Origin: Streptomyces longispororuber
Lineage (GTDB): Bacteria; Actinomycetota; Actinomycetes; Streptomycetales; Streptomycetaceae
Direction: 5' to 3'
Assembly: GCF_024448165.1 (NCBI RefSeq)
Contig: NZ_JAMOLN010000031.1
Coordinates: forward strand, 1 to 63,368
DNA length: 63,368 nucleotides
Below, piece after piece: positions 29,300 to 38,154 of this stretch. The position numbers and the translations under genes were made by a program. Within the stretch, counting starts at the first letter, position 1; each line of letters begins with the position of its first letter. The notes under the pieces were generated by a model. The model was not told the origin of the DNA, made no database searches, and worked only from the letters and a program-made list of their open reading frames with translations.

Positions 29300-29707
29300 A
29301 TGTCCGACGAGATCGAGTCCGCGCAGATCCAGGTCTTTGGTGCCGACCCGCGGCATGCGGAGCTCGAAGCACGAGAGCTCCGCGATGCTCTGCGCCAACT
29401 GGACGGCGCCCAGGTGCGCTTCGCCTCTTCTGAAGAGCAGCGAAACGCGGCGGGTGCGAAGGGGACGGAACTGCTGACCCCGGAGGTCGTACTCATCCTC
29501 ACCACGGGCACCTTCGCGCTGGCGCGAACTGCCATCAAGGCGTGGGTCGACGTCCGTAAGAGCCGCAGGGTGCGTGTCGTGCACTCCGACGGCACGGTCA
29601 CGGAGCTGCAGGGCGGAGTGTCCGGGCGTGAGGTGAGGGCGCTGCGGGACGGCCAGGGCGGACAGAGTGACGGGCCGGGCGGCAGCGGTCCGGGAGGCGA
29701 GCGATGA
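29300..29707 (+). CDS. Effector-associated constant component EACC1
   Basis: 135-residue adaptor. The order is an N-terminal alpha/beta segment (ADPRHAELEARELRDALRQLDGAQVRF), a hydrophobic helix (TPEVVLILTTGTFALARTAIKAWVDVRKSRR), a strand pair (VRVVHSDGTVTELQGG) and a Gly-rich tail. This is the pattern of EACC1 proteins, which accompany variable effectors in actinobacterial conflict systems. ATG 29300 has AGGGAG 5 bases upstream. The stop overlaps the start of the caspase-helicase gene (ATGA), so the pair is translationally coupled and probably forms one system. Confidence 0.82.
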   Translation: MSDEIESAQIQVFGADPRHAELEARELRDALRQLDGAQVRFASSEEQRNAAGAKGTELLTPEVVLILTTGTFALARTAIKAWVDVRKSRRVRVVHSDGTVTELQGGVSGREVRALRDGQGGQSDGPGGSGPGGER

Positions 29708-32700
29708 GCCGTCAGCACGCCTTGCTCGTCGGCACCGCTGTCTATGAGGACGTGAAATTTTCCGCCTTGCCCTCCGTACGTGCGGATGTTCACTACTTGA
29801 GCCAGATCCTGGAGATGCCTTCGGTCGGCAGGTACGAGAAGTGCATACGGGTCGAAGACTCGTCGAAGGCGGCGATCAAGCAGGCCGTCGAGGCATTTCT
29901 CAGGGACCGGGAGCCGGACGAACTGGTCGTGCTCTATCTGAGCGGCCACGGGGCGTACGACCGTGAGGACGGTCAGCTCTACTACGTCACCACGGACACC
30001 GAGGCTGACCGGCTCCAGCAGACTGCACTCGAAGCTTCGTACGTGACAGACCAGTTGGAGAAATGCGCTGCGCGGCGCAAGGTCCTGTTGCTCGACTGCT
30101 GTTTCAGCGGCAGCGCGGTGCAGGGATTTCGCAGCAAGGGGGCCACTCACTCGTCCACCGCACCGGTGGTCGAGGCCAGCGGTGTGTACGTCATCACCGC
30201 GTCGCAACACTGGGAGCAGGCCTTCACCACCGATGCGGACAAGCCCTCACAATTCACCAAAGCGATGATCGAAGGCCTGCACTCGGGACAAGCGGACCTG
30301 GACGGTGACGGGAAGGTCTCGGCGAACGACCTGTTCCGGTACATCAGCCGTGACCTGCGGAAAACACCTGACAGACGCCGGCAGACACCGACACAGTCCA
30401 GTCTTCAGGTGACCGGCGACATCTATCTCGCCACCGCCGCCACCGGCCGTCAGATCCCTGCCCTCAAACCATTGCCTGCCGGCCTCACCGCGGTTCCCGA
30501 CGGATCGAGAGGCGTGACACCGGCACCGGTCAAGGCTGCCGAGGCAGCGCACGACGACTCCGCCTTCACCGACGCCGACTGGAGTCGGCTGCTGGCCTAC
30601 TACCAGCACTGCCTGGAGGCGGAGAACTCCACCGACGAACTGCTGCCGCTGGTGGGCAGCGACCCTCCACGCGCGGTCTGGCCCGCCGGGGAGGAAGTTC
30701 TGCTCTCCGGTACGGAAACCACGGTACAAGCGCCGCAACGCGTCGTGGACCTCGCCGAGCGTGCGCAGAAGGACGGCGCAGACCTTTGGTACGGATACCC
30801 CGCCGCTGTCCTCTACGACGGCAAACGGCAGATGTGCGCGCCGCTCGCGATGCGTCAGATCGAGGTCGAACGCGATCCTCAGGGACGCAGCGTGGTGACG
30901 CCCACAGGGCCGATCGTCCTGCATCCCCAACTCGTTCTCGACCGGCTGGGCAAGGATGAAGGCAAGGAGCTGCTCGCCGCCTACCAGCCCAACTGGCGTC
31001 CGGGCTTCCGGGAAGACATGGTCCGTGACCTGCGCAGTCTGCTGCAGGAACTGGGGCTGCCCGACACCGAGCACCTGGATCCCGGATCGCTCGGCGACGG
31101 CAGCTCGCTCTACGCCGCGCATGAGGGCGCCCGCAATGTGGCGATCGTTTTCGCCGCACGGTCGGACTCGGCGGCCACCGCACAGCTGATGAAGGACTAC
31201 AAGACGCTGCAGAAGAGCGTCGGGCAGTTCCCGGACACCGCGCTCGGGGCGCTCACCGCGAGAGCGGACCATGCGGTGGACGAGAGCGCCGAGCAGGAGG
31301 TGCAGGTCGTCGCACCGCTGGAACTGAACGAGGGGCAGGAGGCGGTCATCCGGGCCGCCATGGTCCGCCCGCTCACCGTCGCGACCGGCCCGCCCGGCAC
31401 CGGGAAAAGCCAGCTCATCGTCAACGCGGTTGCCACGGCCAGAGCGGCCGGCCAGACCGTGCTCGTCGCCTCGACCAACAACAAGGCGGTGGACGAGGTC
31501 TGGGAGCGCTGCGAATCCCTGGCTCCGGGCCTTCTCGTACGTACGGGCAACCAGACAGCCGTCGAAGAAGAGCTGCGGACGCTGGAGAAGCTGACTCGTG
31601 TCGCTCGGCCTCACCAGTCATCCCAGATACACCGCGGTGAACTGAGGAACCATCTTCGCGAGCAGAGGGCGCTGCGCCGCAAATTCACGGAGGTCGCCGG
31701 CCTGGAGCGGGAGCTTGCCGACCTCGGACGACTCCGCTTCTCCTACGCCGAACAACACCATGGCGACCCCGAGACACTCGCTGCGGCTCTCGGCGACGAT
31801 GTCTCCCTCGGCCGGTGGCTGCGCCGGGCCCGTACGGCCGCCCGCCTCGGAATCTTCGGAGGATGGCTGCGCGGCCGGTGCGTGCGCAGGCTCGGCCCTG
31901 TGCCGGTCCAGGTCGCGGGCCGTCAGAACTTCGCCGAACTGCTGATGTTCGCCGAAGCGGAAGCCGACTGGCGTCGGATGCGCACCGCAGCCGAAGCGGC
32001 GCCCGACGACGCCCAGCTCCACGCCACGCGCCAGGATGCCGACCGGCGAGTCCGTGAGGCCGCGACAGCATTGCTGCAGTCGTCGGTGGCGGAGCAGGCG
32101 ATGACCGCCCGCGCTGCCATCCATGAGCGCATCGAGGCCGTGCGGGCACGATCATCGAGGCAGTGGTCGACCCTGGACCGCATCCTGCCGCAGGTCTCGG
32201 GCTGGGCAGTCACCGCGCGGTCTGCACGGCGGTTCCGGGACCGGGCCGCCCTCTTCGACCTGGTGATCGTGGACGAAGCCAGTCAGTGCTCCGCGCCGGA
32301 TGTGCTGCCGCTGCTCTTCCGCGCCCGGCGTGCCCTGGTGATCGGCGACCCCATGCAGCTACAGCACATCACCACACTGCAGCCACGCCAGGAGGCGGAG
32401 GCGCACCGGGGAGCAGGACTGCGGGCGAGCTGGCTCGACGAGCACCGGCTCGAGCACCGCCGCTACTCCTCCTTCCATGCGGCAGCCCACGCGGCAGGTG
32501 AGACGTTGCTGCTCGACGAACACTTCCGCTGCCACCCGGACATCGTCGGCATCGCGAACCGGCACTGCTACGGCGGCCGGCTGACCGTCCTCACCGACCC
32601 CCGATCGCTGCGGCGCATCGATGGAGTCGACGCCGTGCAGTGGCTCGACGTGAAGGGGACGGCGCGTAGGGGCCGTAACGGGTCGTGGCTGAACCAGGAC

Positions 32701-33399
32701 GAGGCCGACCGCGTTCATCTCTCGGTGGAACGCCTGCTCAAGCGGCTTCCGCACGGTTCGACCGTAGGCGTCGTCACTCCATTCCGGGCGCAGAAGGACC
32801 TGATCGCCGGCCGCTGGCAGCACGAACCACGGGTCAGGGTCGGGACGGTGCACACCTTCCAAGGAGGACAGCAGGATGTGATCCTGCTGTCCCTCGTCGC
32901 GTCCGACCGGATGCGTCCGAGCGCGGTCAACTGGCTTTCCCGCGAGGTCAACCTCTGGAACGTGGCCATCACACGGGCCCGTTCGCATCTCATCGTGTTC
33001 GGCGACCGAGACTTCTGGTCGGTCCGGCCCGGCATGCCGCACGCACTCCTCGACGCGGCCGAGGCCAAGGACGGCCTCCCTTCGCTCGGCATTCACCCGG
33101 AACATTCCGACGAAGACGTCGGAGACCGGCTGCAGTACCTGCTGACGGACGCAATTCCGGGAGTCCTGATTGACCGGAATACCACAGTGGACGGCTATCC
33201 CTACGACTTCGACGTCCGCCGCAGCTCAAAGAGCGTTCGGATCCGACTCGACCATGGTGCGTCCACCGGGGCAGAGGCCGCACGTCACCTGAGACTCGCA
33301 CTCGGCCGAACGGCACTGCTGCCCAACGGCGTTCGGATCCCTGCCTGGCAAGTGTGGGACGGGCGGACGGAACGGGTGGTGGGACGACTCGACAATTGA
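29704..33399 (+). CDS. Caspase-SF1 helicase fusion (EACC1-associated caspase)
   Basis: 1231 residues. The N-terminal caspase-like peptidase (about 1-240) shows the His/Cys dyad in LYLSGHGAYD (about 80-88) and LLLDCCFSG (about 127-135). A linker domain of about 200 residues follows. Then an SF1 (Upf1/Dna2-like) helicase: Walker A TGPPGTGKSQLI (about 560), DEAS Walker B VIVDEASQC (about 853), VVTPFRAQKDL, VGTVHTFQGGQQDVI (about 1046) and NVAITRARSHLIVFGD (about 1083). The last 100 residues (VDGYPYDFDVRRSSKSVRIRLDHGAS) resemble the Vsr-like endonuclease domain that often ends such helicases, but without an obvious catalytic set. Likely role: a nucleic-acid-sensing death protease; inference. Confidence 0.85.
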   Translation: MSRQHALLVGTAVYEDVKFSALPSVRADVHYLSQILEMPSVGRYEKCIRVEDSSKAAIKQAVEAFLRDREPDELVVLYLSGHGAYDREDGQLYYVTTDTEADRLQQTALEASYVTDQLEKCAARRKVLLLDCCFSGSAVQGFRSKGATHSSTAPVVEASGVYVITASQHWEQAFTTDADKPSQFTKAMIEGLHSGQADLDGDGKVSANDLFRYISRDLRKTPDRRRQTPTQSSLQVTGDIYLATAATGRQIPALKPLPAGLTAVPDGSRGVTPAPVKAAEAAHDDSAFTDADWSRLLAYYQHCLEAENSTDELLPLVGSDPPRAVWPAGEEVLLSGTETTVQAPQRVVDLAERAQKDGADLWYGYPAAVLYDGKRQMCAPLAMRQIEVERDPQGRSVVTPTGPIVLHPQLVLDRLGKDEGKELLAAYQPNWRPGFREDMVRDLRSLLQELGLPDTEHLDPGSLGDGSSLYAAHEGARNVAIVFAARSDSAATAQLMKDYKTLQKSVGQFPDTALGALTARADHAVDESAEQEVQVVAPLELNEGQEAVIRAAMVRPLTVATGPPGTGKSQLIVNAVATARAAGQTVLVASTNNKAVDEVWERCESLAPGLLVRTGNQTAVEEELRTLEKLTRVARPHQSSQIHRGELRNHLREQRALRRKFTEVAGLERELADLGRLRFSYAEQHHGDPETLAAALGDDVSLGRWLRRARTAARLGIFGGWLRGRCVRRLGPVPVQVAGRQNFAELLMFAEAEADWRRMRTAAEAAPDDAQLHATRQDADRRVREAATALLQSSVAEQAMTARAAIHERIEAVRARSSRQWSTLDRILPQVSGWAVTARSARRFRDRAALFDLVIVDEASQCSAPDVLPLLFRARRALVIGDPMQLQHITTLQPRQEAEAHRGAGLRASWLDEHRLEHRRYSSFHAAAHAAGETLLLDEHFRCHPDIVGIANRHCYGGRLTVLTDPRSLRRIDGVDAVQWLDVKGTARRGRNGSWLNQDEADRVHLSVERLLKRLPHGSTVGVVTPFRAQKDLIAGRWQHEPRVRVGTVHTFQGGQQDVILLSLVASDRMRPSAVNWLSREVNLWNVAITRARSHLIVFGDRDFWSVRPGMPHALLDAAEAKDGLPSLGIHPEHSDEDVGDRLQYLLTDAIPGVLIDRNTTVDGYPYDFDVRRSSKSVRIRLDHGASTGAEAARHLRLALGRTALLPNGVRIPAWQVWDGRTERVVGRLDN

Positions 33400-33602
33400 A
33401 ATGCGCAGGGAGGGGCGGGCAGCGCTGCAGAACGCACCGGGATGAGCGCGAAGCGCGATACGACTGCGACGGACAAAGCCTGTCCCTATCATTGGACCGG
33501 GGGATCTCGGTGTCCCGGCCCGCACGCCGGAGACCGCTGCGTCGGCATGCCGTACGAGCTTCTCCGACGACCGGTTTCTTCTTATTCCGCCAGGAGTTCA
33601 CC

Positions 33603-34439
33603 GTGCCGTACACGGCAGAGATCAGCCGCTCCAACCCGACGAGCATCATCTTCCTCGTCGACCAGTCGACCTCCATGAGCGATCCCATCGGTGGTGAAGT
33701 ACCGCAGCAGAAGGCCGATGTCGTCGCCGACGCGATTAATCGCCTGCTCACCGAACTCTCCGTCAAGTGCGCGAAGGAAGAGGGCGTACGCGACTACTTC
33801 CACGTCGCGGTCATCGGCTACGGAGCCACCGTGGGCTCGGCGCTCGCGGGGCCGCTCGAAGGACGGGACCTCGTTCCCCTGAGCGAGGTGGCAGACAATC
33901 CGGCCCGCATCGACGAGCGGAGTAAGAAGGTTTCCGACGGTGCCGGGGGACTGGTGGAGACCGCCGTCAACTTCCCTCTGTGGATGGATCCGGTCGCCCA
34001 TGGCGGGACCCCGATGAACCGTGCGTTGCAGTACGCGGAGGGACTCGTCGCAGGCTGGACCGAGCGGTATCCGGCTGGATTCCCGCCCATCGTCATCAAC
34101 CTGACGGACGGCGAGTCGACCGACGGCGACCCCACCGCGGCCGCCGACGCCGTCACCTCCCACGCCACAGCGGACGGAGCGGCACTGCTGTTCAACCTGC
34201 ATGTGTCCGCGGCAGGCGGCACACCGACCGCGTTCCCCGACTCTGCGGACACCCTTCCGGACAGCTACGCCCGGACCCTGTTCGGCATGTCCAGCCCGCT
34301 GCCGAGCCACATGCGCTCGTACGCGGCCTCGCAGGGGCAGCGGGTCAGCGAGACCACTCGTGGTTTCGTCTACAACGCTGACATCACCACGGTCGTCCAG
34401 TTCCTCGACATCGGTACCCGGGCCACCGAACTGCGGTGA
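33603..34439 (+). CDS. vWA domain protein (TerY-like) of a kinase/phosphatase triad
   Basis: 278 residues from GTG 33603, with AGGAG 6 bases upstream. A complete MIDAS set is visible: IIFLVDQSTSM (DxSxS), HGGTPM (Thr) and INLTDGES (Asp). It lacks a signal peptide, so it is cytosolic. The stop overlaps the start of the PP2C gene (TGATG). A vWA, a PP2C phosphatase and a protein kinase in one operon is the TerY-phosphorylation triad, reported to give phage protection in other bacteria. The longer open frame back to 33354 overlaps the helicase gene and was not used. Confidence 0.83.
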   Translation: MPYTAEISRSNPTSIIFLVDQSTSMSDPIGGEVPQQKADVVADAINRLLTELSVKCAKEEGVRDYFHVAVIGYGATVGSALAGPLEGRDLVPLSEVADNPARIDERSKKVSDGAGGLVETAVNFPLWMDPVAHGGTPMNRALQYAEGLVAGWTERYPAGFPPIVINLTDGESTDGDPTAAADAVTSHATADGAALLFNLHVSAAGGTPTAFPDSADTLPDSYARTLFGMSSPLPSHMRSYAASQGQRVSETTRGFVYNADITTVVQFLDIGTRATELR

Positions 34440-35284
34440 TGACCTCCACTTCCTGCGTGTACGTCACGCACCTGGTGGCCCCCAAGAAAGGAAGCACGGC
34501 AGCGGAATGCGAAGACGCCGTCGCCGTGCTTCCCGGGCATCCGCACGATCACATGCTGCGGGAGCCATTCGCGGCAGGCGTCTGCGACGGAGCCACGGAA
34601 AGCGCACTGGCCAAGGACTGGGCCATGCTGCTGTCCCGCGCCGCGGCCGAACACGCCATGGCGCTGCCGGACGCGCTTGTGGGCGGAACCGCCTTCGAGC
34701 AGTTCGCAGCATCCGTGGTGGCCCAGTGGGATCCCTGGCTGGCCGACTACACACTGACTCGCCAGGCAGAAGGGCGTCCGCTGAAGTGGTACGAGCACAC
34801 CAAGCTCGCGGAGGGTGCCTACGCGACGCTGCTCACGGTGCGCGTCGACCCGGAGAGCGGTGCCCACGACGGCGAAGCGGCACCGTCCTGGCGGTGGCGT
34901 GCCGCTGCGTTGGGGGACAGCTGCCTGTTCCACCTGCGCGACAACCAGTTGATACAGACGTTCCCGGTGTCGGCCGTCGAGGAATTCGGCACCACGCCCG
35001 ATCTCTTCGGCAGCCGCAACCGTGATGCCGCGCTCCTTGCCGACCGCACGAGATTCACCAGAGGGAACTGTCGGCCGGGAGACCGCCTGCTCCTGATGAC
35101 GGACGCCCTGGCCGCTTGGCTCATGTCGGCCCCGGACCAGGCCGACGCTGTCGGCCAGCTCCTCGAGTACGCCGGGCCCGACGACCTGGACGATTTCAAC
35201 AACTGGCTGAACGGGCTACGGGACAGCCGGCAGTTGCGCAATGACGACGTGGCATTCGTACGGATCGATTTCGAGGGACGGTGA
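34439..35284 (+). CDS. PP2C-family protein phosphatase of the triad
   Basis: 281 residues. PP2C metal-binding positions are visible: CEDAVAV (Asp), GVCDGATESALAKDW (Asp-Gly), AAALGDSCLFHL (Gly-Asp-Ser) and the C-terminal RNDDVAFVRIDF (Asp-Asp). It presumably dephosphorylates targets of the kinase encoded next. Start ATG 34439 (GTG 34436 is the alternative); it shares a base with the vWA stop. The stop overlaps the kinase GTG (GTGA). Translational coupling on both sides implies fixed stoichiometry. Confidence 0.83.
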   Translation: MTSTSCVYVTHLVAPKKGSTAAECEDAVAVLPGHPHDHMLREPFAAGVCDGATESALAKDWAMLLSRAAAEHAMALPDALVGGTAFEQFAASVVAQWDPWLADYTLTRQAEGRPLKWYEHTKLAEGAYATLLTVRVDPESGAHDGEAAPSWRWRAAALGDSCLFHLRDNQLIQTFPVSAVEEFGTTPDLFGSRNRDAALLADRTRFTRGNCRPGDRLLLMTDALAAWLMSAPDQADAVGQLLEYAGPDDLDDFNNWLNGLRDSRQLRNDDVAFVRIDFEGR

Positions 35285-37467
35285 ACATGGGCCCGGCCAC
35301 CGGTTCGCAGCGCCGGTTCCCCAGCGGCGCCGAGTATGCGGAAGCCCTGCAGCACACCCAGTTGTGCTTCCATCATCCAGAACTCAGAGGCGCCCGGCCC
35401 GAGCTGACCGGACTCGGCCTGCCGCGCCCCATCTCCGGTGCCTTCGCCAGTGTCTTTTCCCTGACCTCGCCTTCATCGGGCCGCCGGTACGCAGTCAAAT
35501 GCTTCACCCGCCACGTCCCGGACCAGGAGCGTCGGTACGAGGCCATCAGCTCCCGACTCGCCCTGCTCGATCCGGCGGAGCTCTCCCAGCCGTGGAACCT
35601 CGGCTTCGAGTACCTTCCCGACGCCATCAGCGTCGGGCGGGAACGCTACCCGGTCCTCAAGATGGAGTGGGCCGAGGCCGTCACCCTGTCCTCATGGCTC
35701 GACGACAACCATGCGGACCGGATCGCCGTCGATCGCCTGGCCGATCGGTTCGAGGAACTGACCCGGGACCTGGCGGACCACCAGATCGCCCATGGCGATC
35801 TGCAGCACGGCAACCTGCTCGTTGCGAGCGACGACACCTTGCGGCTGGTCGACTACGACGGCATGTACGTCCCGGCACTGGCCGGCCTGGGAGGGACCGA
35901 GCGAGGGCACCGGAACTATCAGTCGCCCCTGCGGGGGAACGACGACTTCGGAGTGGATCTTGACCGGTTCTCCACCTGGGTCATCTTCCTCTCGTTGAAG
36001 GCGATCGCCTCGGAACCGGCCCTGTGGTCCCGATTGCACGAACCCAGCGGCGAATTCCTCCTGCTCACCGAGGACGATTTCACGAGCCCGGCCGGGTCCG
36101 CACGACTGCAGACACTGCTCACCCACCCCGACCGCATGGTGAGCGGACTCGCCGACCAGGTGCGGACCCTGGCCTGCCAGCCCCTGGACATGCTGCCGCC
36201 GCTCACCCTGGCGGTGCCCAGGCAGCGCGCAACCGCAACGGTGATCACGGACACCACTGCTCACAGCGCGGCCGCCGCCCCGGGTACGGGTGGTCTGCCC
36301 AGCTGGATGACCGGACACGTCGCCTCTGCGGCGTCGCAGACGCAGCCCGCGCCCTCGGTCGCCTCACCGGACAGATTCCAGTTCAGGACGCCACTGGATG
36401 CCGCCGTAGCCGTCGTCTGGCCCGTGATGCTGGCAGTGACCGTGCTGGCCCTTGCCATGGGCCTCTCGACAGCGCTGTTCGGTCCGGCAGTCCCGATGCT
36501 CGCCGCCGCCGCGTTCTCGGTGTTCGGGCGGGCCCGCCGCACGGAGCGGGCTCAGACACGGGCCGTTCTCTCCGGGCTCACAGCAGAACTGGACCAGCTC
36601 GACGACCCGGTCAAGGCCGAGCGGAAGCTACGCAAGGACCGGGCGAAGTTCGACGCCGCAGAGACGAAGCGCACCGCGGACCACCCACGAGAACAGAGCA
36701 AGCTCACCGCGAGCTACCACGGCGAGCTCCAGCAGATCGAGAAGCGCAGGATCCGTAAGCGGCAGGAGCTGGACAAGAAGATCGCCGGGCTTTCGGCGGA
36801 GCGAGGGAAAGCATTACGAACGGCGCTTACCACCCGGCAGTCCGCCTACGTGAGGGACCGTCTCGGACGACAGCTGATCGCCCAGAATCCGCCATACGGC
36901 ATCGGACCGAAGCTGGCCGCGCGACTTGCGGCAGCAGGAGTCCGTACCGCAGCCGACTTCACCGGATACCGAACCGTGCACAATGCGCACTACAACAGTG
37001 TCGGTGCCCAACTGGTGCTCAGCAACGGCCGCCGTATAGACGTCCAGGGCATCGGTGAGACCAAGGCCATCGCGCTCGATGCCTGGCGCAGACAACTGGT
37101 CGCCGCTGCCGAAGCTCGTCAGCCCACCGCGCTCACGGCACAGGAACGACAGTCGATCGACCAGGGCATCGAGGTTCGGCGCACCCGCCTCACCGCTGAG
37201 CTCCTCTCCGTGGACGCGGCAGCTGAAGCCTCACGGACGAAGGCACAGAAGGAGTTGGAGGATGGCCAGGCGCGGCTCACTCGGGAGAACACCCTGGCCG
37301 GCGAGCGGGCCCGGCAACAGCGACAGGAGTTCAGTCGGCGCGCGGTTACGCTCCAGCAGAACAGTGCCCGCCATGCGGCGCTGAGTTCTGCTGCCGAGAC
37401 TGCTGAGGCACATCGGCGCAGGCTGTCCCTCCTGCGATACCTGCGATTCCTCTACACCGGTCGCTGA
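35281..37467 (+). CDS. Membrane-linked protein kinase with coiled coils and HhH domain (triad kinase)
   Basis: 728 residues. Kinase domain about 40-300: FASVFSLTSPSSGRRYAVKCF (Lys), HGDLQHGNLLV (catalytic loop) and LRLVDYDGMYV (DYD for DFG). Two membrane spans at about 378-420 (VVWPVMLAVTVLALAMGLSTALFG; VPMLAAAAFSVFG). A charged coiled coil follows (about 425-520), then an HhH DNA-binding-like segment (PPYGIGPKLAARLAAAGV ... VQGIGETKAIALDAWR, about 540-615), then a second coiled coil to the end. The HhH and coiled coils could bind nucleic acid or mediate oligomerisation; inference. Start GTG 35281 overlaps the PP2C stop; ATG 35287 is the alternative. Confidence 0.83.
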   Translation: MNMGPATGSQRRFPSGAEYAEALQHTQLCFHHPELRGARPELTGLGLPRPISGAFASVFSLTSPSSGRRYAVKCFTRHVPDQERRYEAISSRLALLDPAELSQPWNLGFEYLPDAISVGRERYPVLKMEWAEAVTLSSWLDDNHADRIAVDRLADRFEELTRDLADHQIAHGDLQHGNLLVASDDTLRLVDYDGMYVPALAGLGGTERGHRNYQSPLRGNDDFGVDLDRFSTWVIFLSLKAIASEPALWSRLHEPSGEFLLLTEDDFTSPAGSARLQTLLTHPDRMVSGLADQVRTLACQPLDMLPPLTLAVPRQRATATVITDTTAHSAAAAPGTGGLPSWMTGHVASAASQTQPAPSVASPDRFQFRTPLDAAVAVVWPVMLAVTVLALAMGLSTALFGPAVPMLAAAAFSVFGRARRTERAQTRAVLSGLTAELDQLDDPVKAERKLRKDRAKFDAAETKRTADHPREQSKLTASYHGELQQIEKRRIRKRQELDKKIAGLSAERGKALRTALTTRQSAYVRDRLGRQLIAQNPPYGIGPKLAARLAAAGVRTAADFTGYRTVHNAHYNSVGAQLVLSNGRRIDVQGIGETKAIALDAWRRQLVAAAEARQPTALTAQERQSIDQGIEVRRTRLTAELLSVDAAAEASRTKAQKELEDGQARLTRENTLAGERARQQRQEFSRRAVTLQQNSARHAALSSAAETAEAHRRRLSLLRYLRFLYTGR

Positions 37468-37516
37468 ACCGCGCCCCTGGAATGAGTGATGTCGCATCCA
37501 CGGCCGACCTCGTGCT

Positions 37517-37828
37517 TCATACGGTCGAAGGCGCCCATCGCTCCGGACGCAGGATCGCCGTATCTCCGACCGTGGAGGAGCGCACAGTGATGTCCGCTAG
37601 ATCGGCAGGGTGGGTGGTGGCGAAGTCGAGCTCCTGGCTCGGGCGGTGGACGATGCCGTGGGCCCGGACCGCGTAGCTCCCCTTGAGGGCCAACCCGCAG
37701 GGGAGTCCCAGGTCGAGGGTGTCGCCGAAGAGCCGCCTGTGATGATCGGGCAGATCGGGCAGGCTCTGCAGAGTTACGCAGCGGCCTCGGTGAAGTTGGT
37801 GTACAGGCCGGGAACGGTTTCCTCCCAT
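37517..37828 (-). pseudogene. Truncated AbiEii-like nucleotidyltransferase remnant
   Basis: The translated segment contains LPDHHRRLFGDTLDLGLPCGLALKGSYAVRAHGIVHRPSQELDFATTHPADLADI, matching the N-terminal core of Streptomyces AbiEii/AbiGii-type nucleotidyltransferases (GSYAVRAHG, then S-x-E/D-L-D-F). It stops after about 100 residues at 37517, where about 200-250 are expected, and runs into the 3' end of the triad kinase gene. No good start is present: the codon after the upstream stop is GTA, and the ATG at 37828 overlaps the upstream gene by 55 bases. It is judged broken by island rearrangement. Confidence 0.6.
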
Positions 37829-38154
37829 GTGGTACGGATGCCGCGGCCGACCATCTTCTGTGGCCGGGGCCAGGAGCGGGCAAGCCGGTCGCTGTCGAGG
37901 TAACGGACGTAGTCTTCGTACAGGGCGATGCGGTACATGTCGAGCCGCAGATTCTCGTCCGGGAGGGCGAACGTATGCAGGCCGGAACAGGCGAGGGGCA
38001 GGGCGAGGCTCACGGTGCCGCTGGTGGGTTCGGTCAGTTCGGACAGGGCGGCCGGCAGCTGATTGGGTCGGGGCCCCGCCGCGACGTCGGACTCGGCCTG
38101 TCGGAGTCCGCTCCGCTCTCCCGCATGGAGTGGTCCTGGACCGTGCGTGTTCAT
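37774..38154 (-). CDS. Hypothetical partner of the nucleotidyltransferase (possibly 5'-truncated)
   Basis: 126 residues from ATG 38154 (MNTHGPGPL). It contains a conserved-looking C-terminal block LRLDMYRIALYEDYVRYLDSDRLARSWPRPQKMVGRGIRTTWEE. Proteins of this type sit directly upstream of AbiEii-like nucleotidyltransferases in Streptomyces, so an antitoxin or regulatory role is possible but unproven. There is no clear ribosome site, and the N-terminus lacks the HTH-like part expected from relatives, so it may be truncated near the island edge. Its ending abuts the nucleotidyltransferase remnant. Confidence 0.5.
   Translation of the reverse strand: MNTHGPGPLHAGERSGLRQAESDVAAGPRPNQLPAALSELTEPTSGTVSLALPLACSGLHTFALPDENLRLDMYRIALYEDYVRYLDSDRLARSWPRPQKMVGRGIRTTWEETVPGLYTNFTEAAA

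Noticed and set aside
33400..33602. ORFs running through the gap before the vWA gene
   Set aside because: They overlap the real genes in other frames and lack ribosome sites.
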